Source of the DNA: Leptasterias polaris | Lineage: Eukaryota; Echinodermata; Asteroidea; Forcipulatida; Asteriidae | Assembly: GCA_037783415.1 (NCBI GenBank) | Contig: JAZGTN010000190.1 | Coordinates: 434,001-498,000 of the forward strand | Reading direction: 5' to 3' | DNA length: 64,000 nucleotides | Part shown: positions 36,953 to 50,261 of the stretch, in pieces | How the letters are laid out: each line of letters opens with the position of its first letter | Numbering within the stretch: position 1 is the first letter of the stretch | Position numbers and translations under genes: made by a program | Notes under the pieces: generated by a model | The model's database searches: none | What the model was told of the DNA's origin: nothing | What the model saw: only the letters and a program-made list of their open reading frames with translations

Positions 36953-37138
36953 GCCCGGGACATGCGCCAGCTATCGAAACGAATTTAACCCATCACTGTC
37001 TGTTGCCGTAAAATGCCTGGGGGTGGTATCTAATATCCCATAATGGCTCTAGCCATAGTACCGTGGTGGGTATAACAAAGATTACTTGGCGATGTCTCTG
37101 CATGTGAGGTATGAGATTTACCTCGTGGGGTCAATCGA
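36953..37138. other. Right-arm-specific insertion, about 186 bp
   Basis: Absent from the left arm, where CCATCG joins directly to CTGTGGGTC in complement. ATCG occurs at both edges and might be a short target duplication. Non-coding. Confidence 0.6.
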
Positions 37139-37407
37139 AGTCTGTGGGTCAAGGCTTTCCGGTGTTATTATATTATACTGTCTCAGTTTTTATCCAGCTA
37201 TCTGGGTGACTAACCGGGCATTAGTGGCATTTACTGTTGGCAGCTAGCTGAGAGTCGAGACCGTGACACCAGAATGTCAACCGATCGGCGTAGAGAAGAT
37301 CCGTACAATAAAAAAATCACCCACGCGCACTCACTGCAGGACTATTACTATGACCGTCCTGTTTATGTATAATATCTGTTTTACTACTGTAAAAGAAAAC
37401 GTCAATT

Positions 37408-37495
37408 AAACAAACAAACAAACAATCAAACAAACAAACAAAACAAACAAACAAACAAACAAACAAACAAACAACCAAACAAACAAACAAACAAA
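37408..37495. repeat. (AAAC)n microsatellite, right arm
   Basis: About twenty interrupted AAAC units, the expanded complement of the left-arm (GTTT)n tract. Confidence 0.85.
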
Positions 37496-38194
37496 CACCA
37501 CCAACACTCCAACGCCCCAACACCGCTACTGACAAAACTCTCCAGCCAACACTCCAAAATAAGCCAATATGTTTCTAATTTTAGACAAACTACATGTAGA
37601 CCTGGGTCGTATTTCACGGCTTTGCTTACCGCGGAATGCTGCACTACTTACAGCCCTTCATAGCACCATAATCACACAACAGTTCCATTTAAGGCTAAAT
37701 ACGTATGGGATTTACCCCGGGAGGTCATCCGTGTGTCAAGGCTTTCCGACGTCGTTTGCAACACAGAGGGTCCATGCAAAAACACCATGGGATTATGCCC
37801 TCGCTAGTTTCTTTTTATATATTTTCAAAAACAGACAAACAACAAACAGATAAACACCCCAACAAGGAAAATAAATCAAACAACAAACTCCACAATAGCT
37901 CCACAAACACACCTAATTCTTTCGGAATTTGAAGAACAAAAAACACAAAACATCCAATCGTTGCCATTTGTAAAGCTCTCATGAGGTTGTCCTGTGTAAC
38001 TTCACCAGTCGACTCGGTTCAAACACGAAAATTGTAAGCAATTATTTTTTTGTCAAATCTGATGGCACGACATAATTCATTGGCCTTCATTCTTGCGATG
38101 ATAATACCGTTGTTTTCTGGATTTTTGTGTTGTTTTTTCGACGATTAAATCCCACACAGCAAGCTGTTTGGTAGTATATTTATATCGAAGTTGA

Positions 38195-41100
38195 TTGAAT
38201 GTATATCGTCTTATCATTATTATTTATACCTCCATGTTATCAGCAACGTGCTAGATTCAGAACATGCATCCGATGTTTTATTTGGTTATTTCAAAGATGA
38301 CAAAAAATAACCAGACGAGAGAACAAAACCATAACAAACAAACAAAACAACAACAACATCAAAACAATACCATCGACGACAACCAAGGGGAATTGGGCTA
38401 TCATCCATTGTAATTTTTCGAATTAGCTTCCCTGCATTATGACACAAATACTTATAATGATCTCTGTGTTGCATGCTTGACAGTAAGCTGAGTCTACAAC
38501 AAGTTCAACAACCACTAAAAAGTACATTATTGATATAACTCCAAGAATGCTGTAGCTTGATAATGGAAAGACTACTGTGGCTCTTATAATTAATTTGTCT
38601 ACTGAGGAATAATTTATAACAAATAATGGTGCTAAAAGGGTATCTTAATTTTTTTTTTTAAAGGGTAGATGCCTGTCACACAAAAATATTAATGATGTAA
38701 ACAAATTGATGTCATCAATTCAAAAAAATATTTAAAACAAGTTTGTGTACCACCTGCCCGAGTCCTGAAATTGAAAATTTTAATTTCCAATCGCAATTAC
38801 GTATAATTATATGCATAATTATAGAGAAGTAAAGCTCATATGTATGTATGTATGTATATTTTGGAGTCACAGCATAAACTGTACATAATATTAACATGAG
38901 GAGGTCAAACTATTCCGTTATCATCAACTACTTCGTGTGGAACAGAGCTGGTTGTATCGGGGTGTTTTTTTCTCCCTTGCCCGGTCTGCTCCAGCCACCT
39001 TGTGGAGAGCGGAGCTCGGCGCTGGGCCCCACGCCAGTCTACCGGCAATTGCATGCAACTACGTACTTTGTGATCATACCCTCTCAGGCCCAGGGCCAGC
39101 CAGCCGGGTTCCTAGACTTGCTCAGTCAACTTACTTACTCTTTTGACAAACACAAAAAGCAAAACAAATTGTCTCATGATAGAGTATCCACAACATTAAT
39201 ACATTCATGAATCATAATTTGTGCAGTTTTTCAACTTATTGACTGCAAAATACCAAGATTCATTTATATCTCCAATAAACACGTTTTACAGTTTAACCAA
39301 AGCTAGAACGAGTTTAGTAAAATGAGTCAAATTTAGCGCCCTCCTGCGCTTTGTAGTTCCCAAATAATTATTGTATAACTATTTGTTTTCTATTTAATTT
39401 GAAATAAAATACTTACAAACCATTCAGCGCTTAAAAAACTACGCGAACTTTTTAACTATATACCGGAAACTTATTTAAACAAAGAAAAAATCAACAAATG
39501 TTATTTCTATTTTTTCAACACTCGGCCGATTTTTTACAAATAGAACGCACTGTAAGCGGTATGGTTACACACTAACTTTTTATATGCACCTGCATTTTCA
39601 ACAATATTTTTATTTTTCTCTGAATAATTTGCTTTATAGAAGTCTGTTTATCAAATTGTACGTTTAAAAATGTTAAGCTTGCTAATTTGGGGGGTGTTTA
39701 TTCATAGAATTGCATATATGCATGTTAAAAGACGGCGATTAGAAAATGTATATACAGACAAAAAGGCTTGTTTAATAACACTATCTAAATTTAGATCAAG
39801 ATTTCAACGAACAGTACAAGATACAACTTAGCAGATAATAGCAGTCCAAGAAACAAGAAATGTATACTTTAAAAACATTTCTGACGCCTAGAACAATTTC
39901 AAAATCCGACATGGACAAGCCCAACCTAAGATGAAAGGGAACCTAAAACAACTGTGACACGAAATCCCATCAATCCAATTATAAAATGGGAATTGAATCT
40001 TTCACAAATAATTAAGAAACAATAAAAGAGAAATTGTTGAAACAAAATGTATTATGAAAAAAAAAATAATAAAGGAAAATCCATACACATGCAGCAAGAT
40101 AACTTGAAAGAGCATATATTCTTTAGTTTTCAAAACTAAGAACAAACGAAGAAATAAGTACACCAAAAAGGCTGTTTGAATGTATATCGTCTTATCATTA
40201 TTATTTCTACCTCCATGTTATCAGCAACGTGCTAGATTCAGAACATGCATCCGATGTTTTATTTGGTTATTTCAAAGATGACGAAAAATAACCAGACGAG
40301 AGAACAAAACCATAACAAACAAACAAAATAACAACAACATCAAAACAATGACATCGACGACAACCAAGGGGAATTGGGCTATCATCCATTGTGATTTTTC
40401 AAATTAGCTTCCCTGCATATATGACACAAATACTTATAATGATCTCTGTGTTGCATGCTTAACAGTAAGCTGAGTCTACAACAAGTTCAACAACCACTAA
40501 AAAGAACATTCATTGATATAACTCCAAGAATGCTGTAGCTTGATAATGGAAAGACTACTGTGGCTCTTATAATTTGTCTACTGAGGAATAATTTATAACA
40601 AATAATGGTGCTAAAAGGGTATCTTAAACATTTTTTTTAAAGGGTAGATGCCTGTCTCACAAAAATATTAATGATGTAAACAAATTGATGTCATCAATTC
40701 AAAAAAAAAATTTTAAACAAGTTTGTGTACCACCTGCCCGAGTCCTGAAATTGAAAATAATTTCCAATCGCAATTACGTATATGCATAATTATAGAGAAG
40801 TAAAGCTCATATTTTGGAGTCACAGCATAAACTGTACATAATAATAACATGAGGAGGTCAAACTATTCCGTTATCATCAACTACTTCGTGTGGAACAGAG
40901 CTGGTTGTATCGGGGTGTTTTTTCTCCCTTGCCCGGTCTGCTCCAGCCACCTTGTGGAGAGCGGAGCTCCGCTGGGCCCCACGCCAGTCTACCGGCAATT
41001 GCATGCAACTACGTACTTTGTGATCATACCCTCTCAGGCCCAGGGCCAGCCAGCCGGGTTCCTAGACTTGCTCAGTCAACTTACTTACTCTTTTGACAAG

Positions 41101-42120
41101 CACAAAAAGCAAAACAAATTGTCTCATGATAGAGTATCCACAACATTAATACATTCATGAATCATAATTTGTGCAGTTTTTCAACTTATTGACTGCAAAA
41201 TACCAAGATTCATTTATATCTCCAATAAACACGTTTTACAGTTTAACCAAAGCTAGAACGAGTTTAGTAAAATGAGTCAAATGTAGCGCCCTCCTGCGCT
41301 TTGTAGTTCCCAAATAATTATTGTCTAACTATTTGTTTTCTATTTAATTTGAAATAAAATACTTACAAACCATTCAGCGCTTAAAAAACTACGCGAACTT
41401 TTAAACTATATACCGGAAATTTATTTAAACAAAGAAAAATTCAACAAATGTTATTTCTATTTTTTCAACACTCGGCCGATTTTTTACAAATAGAACGCAC
41501 TGTAAGCGGTATGGTTACACACTAACTTTTTATATGCACCTGCATTTTCAACAATATTTTAATTTTTCTCTGAATAATTTGCTTTATAGAAGTCTGTTTA
41601 TCAAATTGTACGTTTACAAATGTTAAGCTTGCCAATTTGGGGGGTGTTTATTCATAGAATTGCATATATGCATGTTAAAAGACGGCGATTATAAAATGTA
41701 TATACAGACAAAAAGGCTTGTTTTATAACACTAACTAAATTTAGATCAAGATTTCAACGAACAGTACAAGATACAACTTAGCAGATAATAGCAGTCCAAG
41801 AAACAAGAAATGTATACTTTAAAAACATTTTTGACGCCTAGAACAATTTAAAAATCCGACATGACAAGCCCAACCTAAGATGAAAGTGAACCTAACAACT
41901 GTGACACGAAATCCAATCAATCCAATTATAAAATGGGAATTGAATCTTTCACAAATAATTAAGAAACAATAAAAGAGAAATTGTTGAAACAAAATGTATT
42001 ATGACAAAAAAATAATAAAGGAAAACCATAGACATGCAGCAAGATAACTTGAAAGAGCATTATATTCTTTAGTTTTCAAAACTAAGAACAACGAAGAAAT
42101 AAGTTCACCAAAAAGGCTGT
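38195..42120. repeat. Tandem duplication private to the right arm (two units of about 1.95 kb)
   Basis: Unit 1 is 38195-40174 and unit 2 is 40175-42120, both matching one left-arm segment (about 21398-23320, complement). At the junction the sequence switches from AAGGCTG to AATGTATATCG through a shared TTGA, a microhomology of about 4 bp. Each unit contains an open frame starting MRRSNYSVIINYFVWN (38896-39210 and 40849-41160). An indel of a few bases near the GGAGCTC site changes the frame between them. Confidence 0.92.
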
Positions 42121-42347
42121 TTGATAGGGGTGTAATGATAATTAATTTGGAAGAACTCTAAAGGTCTCGAAAGTGCCAGAACTATTATATATTAAGAGTG
42201 AGGGAATTTCAGATATTGTTGGCAGACTACTTATTCAAAACACTAGGGAAAGAATGAACTGAAGTGTTTTCAGGCTGAGGGTTCTATAGCATACAAATGA
42301 CCGAGTACAAGCAGGTGTCGGTGTGCTGGTATTGACTGAAATCAAGA

Positions 42348-42651
42348 TTATGTTGGAACAATTTAGCAAATAAACACCTAGTGTTAAATTGTGACAATGG
42401 CTCTTTGACTTCTGGATTCAAGGGTTTGCCAGTTCAGAGTTTTAAGACACCTCTTTATGTTGCTTTTAAGAAACATCCTCGTAGCTCTCGTTTTTGGACA
42501 TTTTCAAGTTTTGCAGTGCTGTAATAGTGCCTGTAGACACAGCAGGCAACCCATGTACTCTGAACTCTGGCAAACCCTTGAATCCAGAAGTCAAAGAGCC
42601 ATTGTCACAATTTTACACTAGGTGTTTATTTGCTATATTGTTCCAACATAA
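42348..42651. mobile_element. Foldback MITE, right-arm copy
   Basis: Inverted counterpart of 20871-21176, with the same long TIRs starting TTATGTTGGAACAAT and a near-identical core in complement. Confidence 0.85.
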
Positions 42652-44542
42652 TTAGGGATCTATTTAGGGATGTTCCATCCACCTGCAGTATGCCATACGA
42701 TCAGTATGAAAATGAGTCTTAGAAAATGAGTCCATTATTTGCCTTGGAGACAACACTTCGGTGACATGGTCAAGACCTATCTTTAATGCTACCTCCATCA
42801 TGGGCACAGTCAGACCGCAATACGTGATCACGACTCCGAAGGTATAATTTTGGTCTCTGGCTGGTGTATTAAATACTTCCAAACTATGGTGTGTGGCAAA
42901 TTACACAATTATTGATTTAAATTAAATTTCAAACTGTTTTATCGATAAATGAAGTTGCACAAACACAACAAAAAAATATCCCAAAAAGTGAATGAAGTGG
43001 AAACCTGAAATAAAAACAAATAATTGTGGTTTTTGTGGACTAAAAGCAAACAGAAGAAATGTGATGTCAAAGTTGCTGTGTAAAAACAATTTGGAAATTG
43101 ATTATTAGTGAAAATAACAGTAAAACGGTATTATCCAACACCTGTATGATGCTATACAAAACTTTCTCGTTACCAAGCTTTAGACCTACTTTAAAAAAAC
43201 ATTCCCCGATGAGTGGTGCAGTGTTTTAATTCTACCTCCATGGTTTTAGAGATAACGAGGTAAAATTTTCCAATGTAAATAAACTTTACCCCCCAAAAAT
43301 AAAAAATAAAATTTAAATGGTTTTCTGTTGTAACTTTCGAAAGTCTTAACCATGCTATACCTACCAAAATACTGAATTCAAAGTTGGATTTTTGTCAATG
43401 GCAAACTGATGTAGCTTTAATGAACATCTTCGGACACAGGTGTATAGAAATAGCCCAAGGTGTTTCGTTTTATTTTGTCTAGGTCGTTCATAAGGAAATT
43501 GACCATGAAAATGTACGTTATTTATATTCATTGACTAGTTATGCCAATTTATACCAGAATTAACTATAGAAAGGATAAAACACAACAATGGTCCAAGCGT
43601 GCATACATTTTCTCTTCTGAAGCCCTGACTATTGTACCGCCTAGGTGTACATGTAGGTCTACAAGAAAATCAGACATGGATTAAGATCGGCTAAGAAACC
43701 CTTTGCACTGCAAGGATGAATTAATTACGGGAGAAAGGCAAAGGCTTGACCCCTACAATGGCTCGACAACATGGAACACATCAAAACCTGGCCTTCAAAC
43801 GTGACCCCCCACCACCAGTGTATAGAGCAAGGAAAATCATGGAAGTATGTTCCTAGTGTACATGTACATCAATGGACAAATGCAAGCCAAAAAACCTTAG
43901 CACCGTACAGAGCCTAACACCATTCCGTCGTAAATAAGTTGAGTATTGCAGAGAATTATTGACAATTTTTTTTCTTCAAATTTATAAGCTTTTGTGTCTA
44001 GGTTATTTTTAGTAAAAGTAAAAAACAAACAAAACAAGCAAAAACCCAAAACCAACATTGCATTCGAACACAGACATCGTTTTGGAGCCAATACTATCAA
44101 TGCATCCTCTTTTCTGAAGTACCTACAAAGAATTAAACAGTAAAAATCAACCCTTATATAGTTATATCGATAATGTATTTACAATCCAATACCTAACAAT
44201 GAATACATGATTTGAAAGCCTTTGTAATGAACACAAACAACGTTGTATTAATCATTGTTAAAAGTCTCAATATAATTGTATTAAAAATAAAGAGCATTTG
44301 TTTTTAAGGTTTTTCTTTTAATGTCAAAATCCCTGTAAATCAAAACATGCGTGTTTTGGTTGTTTAGTTTTTCCCATTGTAAACTTTTGTGTAGGCCATG
44401 TAAACCGACAACAGACAGGCATGAGTGTTTGCCCCATTTGAGAAAATTTAGAATGTTGCAAACTGTACTTTGCTTCCTAGTAAAAGTCTTCCACGTAGCA
44501 TCTAAAATAAACAACCCCCCCCCCCCTATCTAATTATAACCA

Positions 44543-45168
44543 CACTGTAAAAAATGTCCTGTAAAAATTACAGTAATTTACTGGCAGCTGAGTTGCCAGT
44601 AAGTTACTGTGTTTTTTTACAGTCATGACTGTAAATAAATTACTGTAAAAATTACAGTAACTTACTGGCAACTCAGCTGCCAGTAAATTACTGTATTTTT
44701 TACAGTAATTACTGTTAATAAGACTGTAAAAATGACAGTAATTTACTGGCAACTCGGCTGTCAGTTACTGTATTTGTTACAGTCAAACACTATATTATAC
44801 TGTATCGCAGTAAACTAGGATATTATTGTATATAGTGTTTCAATGCTTGCAGTACGTACTGTAAAGTTTAAGCAGTAATGCCTTTGTTCCTGTGAATGAA
44901 ATTACAGTAATCAAAAATCATTTCCGCAGCTGAATGTACAACACTAATTGAAAACAATTTTAAAACTATATAGGGCCTATATTGTTCTTTCGAAATAAAA
45001 TGCACAAGTAAAATCTGTTTAACATTTCAAACTTTTTATTGCACATAACACTGAGAACACATTAAACAGTATGCAAAATGACAAAGTAGTAAAAACATTT
45101 AACTGGTAACCATTTTTTAGTCTTTCCACAAATGAAATATAAAGGCACTATTTGTTGACCTCAAATTT
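44543..45168. mobile_element. Right-arm-specific CACTA-like foldback insertion
   Basis: Starts CACTGTAAAAAATGTCCTG and continues with nested, alternating copies of TTACAGTAATTTACTGGCA and their complements until about 44800, then unrelated AT-rich sequence. The left arm instead continues into unrelated sequence at this place. The CACTG start and hyper-palindromic pattern resemble non-autonomous EnSpm/CACTA elements. A matching far terminus was not found. Confidence 0.6.
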
Positions 45169-46340
45169 ATTATTCGTCCCGGTGGGAGCATAAAAACAAC
45201 TGTCGATCTCTTTCAGAAAAGAGGTAAACAAATCTGAATTACTTTCTATTCCTTCCTACGTATGCTTTTACCATTCTCATTTTTTCAGTCAAGGGTCAAT
45301 TCTAGTCACCCTCTTTAATAACCCCAAGGACGAGCCCCACTGGATCTTGAAGTCATTTTCTCTTTTCAAAACTTTTGTATGCAAAACGTAGAACAATCAT
45401 GATTTGTATCGAAAGAAAATCAAGTAAATTGTTCATGTTATATGATGAATTTTCTATTTGTTAAACTTAATAAGTGACAGCAGTTTTGTCGAAATATTGC
45501 GTACGTGGATTTTTTTGAAATTGCGTAATTGGTGAATACTGAATTAAAACAATTAATGAATTTAGCCACCTGTAATTAATGTCTAGATAGCTGGCTAAAA
45601 AATAATTCAAAGCCTTCATTCTCCGAACGCTACTCACGATCAACGGGCGGGGGAAAACATCTCCACCCTAACATGCCCCCTTAATTTCCGAGTATAGTCT
45701 AAATTGTTTGAGAAAATACTAAAAACCCGTCCTTGACTAGCCCAGTGCGTTGTCTTGATAGAGATTGGACTTCTTCTGGTGTTCAGAAGAACGTACGGCC
45801 CTTAATTCTGTAATCTATCAATTAAACATGAATAAATATTCTAGTATTCGATCGAAACATAATTGTGATCAACCATGGATTTATTGCTATACCTCCATCA
45901 TGGAGCAAACAATTAGCTATTTTTTCTATAATATTAAAATTGACATTTCTATAAATACGATAGTTCAAACCTCACCATTATGCTCACATTTCCATGACTG
46001 GCAATCTCTTTAAAAAACCACCTAATGAAGTTAATTGTCTTATGAAAATTATAAATATGCATAGATGGGATTTCATATTTTACTACGAAAACAATTAAAG
46101 TATTATCAGAAAACTTGCCATCCTTTGAATCAAAGTTGTTTCGATTGTATTGTGAAAAATGTATATCGCCGAAAGTGATTGGACAATAATGAGAATGTAG
46201 GTTGGGAAATAAGTTTATTTAGAAATAGCCGTATGATTTAGCATGGAGGTCATGGATTTAGTAAAGGCGAGTATCAAAGCAAAACCAAGAATTTAAGACA
46301 CATTTCATTCACAAGACTTGTACAGCCAAAGGAAACGACC

Positions 46341-46775
46341 TTGGCTGGATGCAGAATAATCAACATTTTGTTTATTGTGGCTGACCGCAGGTCAAAGGGT
46401 AGCCAGCCGGACGCAAGCGATTTGCAGGGCTGCCGAGTAATAAATCTTTCACGCCTGCACCCCAGAAATGTTTCGGTGTTATTCCGGATCAGTTGGCCTA
46501 TAAGCTCATTGGCTCCACGAAGGACACGACATTTTGAAAATGTTGTTTTCACAAAACAAACGGTCATTGGGGCCGGGCATAATAGCTACCGAGTACTCTG
46601 CTTTTATCAAGTCGTTTCAATGTGCCACTGCAGCCCTTTACTCTACAAATCGCAACCAATTCGTATAACTTCTAGTCAGCACATCCACCACAAGAAACAT
46701 GGAGTTGGTGAGTTTGATTGTTTAGGCTATAATATTAATATACTCTTGAGATTGGATATTTTAAGCCTGATTTAA
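46341..46775 (+). other. Unassigned 144-codon ORF, right arm
   Basis: An open frame from MAGCRII to DILSLI. It is longer than most chance ORFs here, but the left-arm copy (15618-16091, complement) is split by indels, which argues against a maintained protein. An ATGGAGTTG|GTGAGT near 46699 could be a first-exon donor. No domain recognised. Confidence 0.25.
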
Positions 46776-48345
46776 ATGTATATTTTCATATTTTATAATT
46801 ATATGAAACCATGAGGTAAGAAAATGCCATGGTGAAACTGTTTTCAATCACGTGGACTGACCATCTGTTTTATAACGTATCCTGCACATCAGTATTATTA
46901 ATACTCATTCTGTATATCAAACTCCCTATGAATTGATCACTGAACAGACTCCACAACGTTATGAATTTATACCAATGTATGATTAACTGAAAATTTTATT
47001 TATTTATATTTAAACAGGGAATTATACTGATGATTGATAGAGTACACTGTCAAGTGTTATGAGGTTTGCTGTTCGAAAACACCAGACGCTGATGATTCGA
47101 TTTTACCGGGAATTTAAAGTGAGTGTAATACATTTTCATTGATATCAGGTGTATTGTTGTTTGAAAATAGTTTCTTGTAATGTACATACATTTGTCATTA
47201 ACAATTAGTCTCATGCATCAGTCAAAAACTTTGGTAATTTTAGTTTCCAAACAATTATCAAATACTCGATGTTATAGCGGACACTATGATGATGTAATAA
47301 ACTTCTTCCATTGAGTGTTCTTTTTGACTTCTTAATTTCATTTCACGTATTTGAGGGTTTAAGTTTCTTTTAGATTCAGCCTAGGGAGCTCGATCTAAAA
47401 ACAATAAAATAAATACAAAATCAAAAACCAACACCCGTGAAATGGTGTTTTAAATTGTGTACTTTTCACCCCGTCATGAGACAGAGTTAGTCTATACTTT
47501 GTTGAGTCATATCTGTATCTGTCTGTAAACCGAAATTGTTTGCATAATTGTATAACATAGTATTTTATACTAATAATGTTTTGTTTTATCAAAACCATTT
47601 TAATTGCAGTGGATGAAAACTGCACTGCAAAGATTGACAGATTAAGCATCCGGGAAAGTGGCCATTGATTACTACCGCGACTGGAGAGAACAACGAACTA
47701 GAAGCAGAGGAGGACGGTATCAACACCATAGCTGTTTTCTGTAATTTACAATTTCAATATTTATTCCGAGATTTTCTCATTAAGTCAGTTTATTGGTCTA
47801 CAGATGCTGGTCCGATTTTGTTTTACCGATTTGATCCAAACATTTAGGTTTAAATTTAAAACAGCTGTTTTTAATGGTGAGGCCCATAATCATAAGACTC
47901 GACAAATGTTATGCTCACAAAGCAATCCGTCAATGCCAATATTGTTGAGTTAATAATTTTTAACATATTTATTGTTGGGATCCTTACATTAATTAACGTC
48001 CTTATAAACATTTGCAAATCACTTGCATTTTGCGCGTTGCCCGTTGCATAAAAATATGCTAATGTTTGGGTTTTTAGGAAATGAGTAAAATAATCGATCT
48101 TTAAAATTGATGATAAATGCCGATCTTTGAAAACAGTACATATTATGGAGTTGCTGTTTTTCTCGTGACTCCGTTGACCGATTTAGCTGAAACTTTCACA
48201 TGTTTGTTATTTTATGTATATAATTATTGGGTCACATCAAATGTTTGATTTGGCTACATTGAGCCACAAACCATAACATGGTGCTATGTAATTTGTAAAG
48301 GAATGGGTCGATCTGCTGTAGCGCTTTATAAACATACATGTTGTA

Positions 48346-48715
48346 TTAAAGGTACTGGACACTTTTGGTAACTGCTCAAAATATATAATTAGCATAAAAA
48401 CTTACTTGGTATAACGAGCAATGGAGATATGTTGATAACACATTGTGAGAAACGACTCCCTCTGGAGTAAGGTAGTTTTTGAGAAAGGGGTATTTTCTCA
48501 CTAAAATATTTGAATCTGAAAAATATTTCAGGCCAGAAGCCTTTTCAGGCATCTGAAAGCACACACATTGTGTTTTTCTCTCATTATTTTCTTGCAACTT
48601 CGATTACCACCATTGAGCTCAAATTTTCACAGATTTTGTATTTTATGCATAGTTGAGTTACGTCAAATGAGAATACTGGTCTTTGACAATAACCAAACGT
48701 GTCCAGTGCCTTTAA
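48346..48715. mobile_element. MITE-like element, right-arm copy
   Basis: Counterpart of 13644-14013, with inverted ends TTAAAGGTACTGGACAC and its partner AAAGGCACTGGACACG and TTAA at both edges. Confidence 0.7.
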
Positions 48716-49509
48716 GCGCGGTATAAGTATCGTTATTATAATGTTCTGACGTTACGGGGAAACAGTTAGGGTTTTACCTGAAGCTTTTGCCCCTTAAAAT
48801 GTTTTAAAAAAATGGGTCTTGATATTATTATTAACATTCGTTTGTTTGGTGACATTCCTTTATTATACTACCTTACTTTTTTCATTGAGTATTTAAGTCA
48901 GCCATTGTGTGCCATTATTTTTGATAATTTGAGTTCTCATTACGGGAAAGCTCCAATAATCTGAGTTTTGAACTATACATCCTTTTCAGTGATTAAGTGT
49001 GTTCACAATGTCATTACTTGGGTAAATAAACTTATAATGGATGAGCAGTTAGCTGCCTGGGGCAGTCAGCAGGACTGCTGGCTTGTTCATGATCCAGTGT
49101 GAGTTGGTAAATACACAATTTATTATTGAGACCCCTTTCTTTAATGGAGCTTTCCTAAAAATGCCAACGACATTGTACTTGCACAAACTAACCATGCTAC
49201 TATTTCAAACTGTTTAAGCTATTTTATTTATAAGTTCCTTGTAAGTTTCAACTGGTTAAAAAAAGTAACAAACAAAAAATAAATAAACCAGCATCAACAT
49301 TAAAGTTCGCCTTCCTGTGTTTCTTATTATAGATTGTGATCGGAACAAGAAATTTTAAAATAAGTTAGAATGAAATTTAAGGCAATGGCATTTTCATAAT
49401 TATGTTATGATTTGTTTTGGATTAATGTTTAAAGGGTGATGAATTACTATTGGCCGATGGTCGGGGGTCTTGACCCAAAATTATTTAGGCCATTTGCACA
49501 CAATTACCA

Positions 49510-49860
49510 GCAACTTCCAGTCCAGGGGGTGCTAAGCATTATTATAGGAAATGGCCGGTGCACATTTCCATCAGCTGTTTCCATCCTTCTTTACAATAAG
49601 GGATGTGTGCATTTCCAGCCATTTCCAAGGCGCTGTATGTAAGCATGGGGAACTGAGGGTGCATATATACCAGCCGTTTCCAGGCGCTGGAAGCATAGGA
49701 AACGGAGGGTGCACATCCTATAGCCGTTTCCAGGCGCAGTAAGCATGGCAAACGGTGGGTGCACATCCAAGCCGTTTCCAGTCTTTGTAAGCGTGGGAAA
49801 CAGGGTGCCCAATTCCAGCCGTTTCCAGGCGCAGTAATTTTAGGAATCGGTGGGTGCAAT
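49510..49860. repeat. About 50-bp minisatellite, right arm
   Basis: Units of AGCCGTTTCCAGGCGC plus AGTAAGCATGG plus GGGTGCACATCC. One unit, around 49688-49737, has no counterpart in the left arm. Confidence 0.85.
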
Positions 49861-49989
49861 TACGCTTCCCGAAACGGGCTATAAACGAGATGCCGGAAAA
49901 CGGCAGGATACGAGCAAGAAATGGCTTGGTTTCCAGCCCATTTCGAAGCAAGTTTTCTTTGACGGAAACAGCATTTTTCGCACAGTGAT

Positions 49990-50189
49990 TATATGAAATG
50001 ACGTCATCCAACCGCCGTCGTAGAGGTAAACCTCCCTACCTACAGAGCTTGCTTCAGCACCGGCATGTCAGACCAGGACTGAGGTCATTGGGCAGCATGC
50101 TGTTTGTTCCCCGGACTCACCTTGTCACTTATGGCGATAGGGCCTTTTCTAACATTGCCCCAGGCCTCTGGAACTATCTGCCTAAATAG
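49990..50189 (+). pseudogene. LINE reverse transcriptase C-terminal fragment
   Basis: The frame reads PPYLQSLLQ, then LFVPRTHLVTYGDRAF and APGLWNYLPK before a stop. This is the pattern seen at the C-terminal end of many CR1/L2-type LINE ORF2 proteins (PRSRLVTYGDRAFS..APRLWNSLP). It begins at the outer edge of the right palindrome arm and is strongly 5'-truncated. It cannot encode an active enzyme. Confidence 0.8.
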
Positions 50190-50195
50190 AACAAG

Positions 50196-50261
50196 AGGTG
50201 TTCCGGGTGGATTGCCCGAACACCTAACAAGAGGTGTTCCGGGCGGATTGCCCGAACACCT
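50196..50261. repeat. Twin hairpins, 36-bp period
   Basis: Two tandem copies of AGGTGTTCCGGG, a short loop and TTGCCCGAACACCT (50196-50225 and 50232-50261). Each can form a stem of about 11 bp. They directly follow the LINE RT stop and may be part of that LINE's 3' end. Confidence 0.8.

Larger units (their letters stand above)
36155..49987. repeat. Right arm of the giant inverted duplication
   Basis: Reverse complement of 12433-25213. It is about 1 kb longer because of a private 2-kb tandem duplication (38195-42120), a private insertion at 44543-45168 and one at about 36953-37138, partly offset by left-only segments. The inner boundary lies at the CACCGTGCGAACGGCGGGCG stretch and the outer boundary at CGCACAGTG. 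No conserved gene was recognised inside. Confidence 0.95.

Noticed and set aside
12433..49987. Palindrome as a simple assembly artefact
   Set aside because: Not excluded, but the arms differ by many substitutions, private insertions, a private tandem duplication and microsatellite lengths, which a copied contig would not show. Haplotype misjoining still needs long-read testing.
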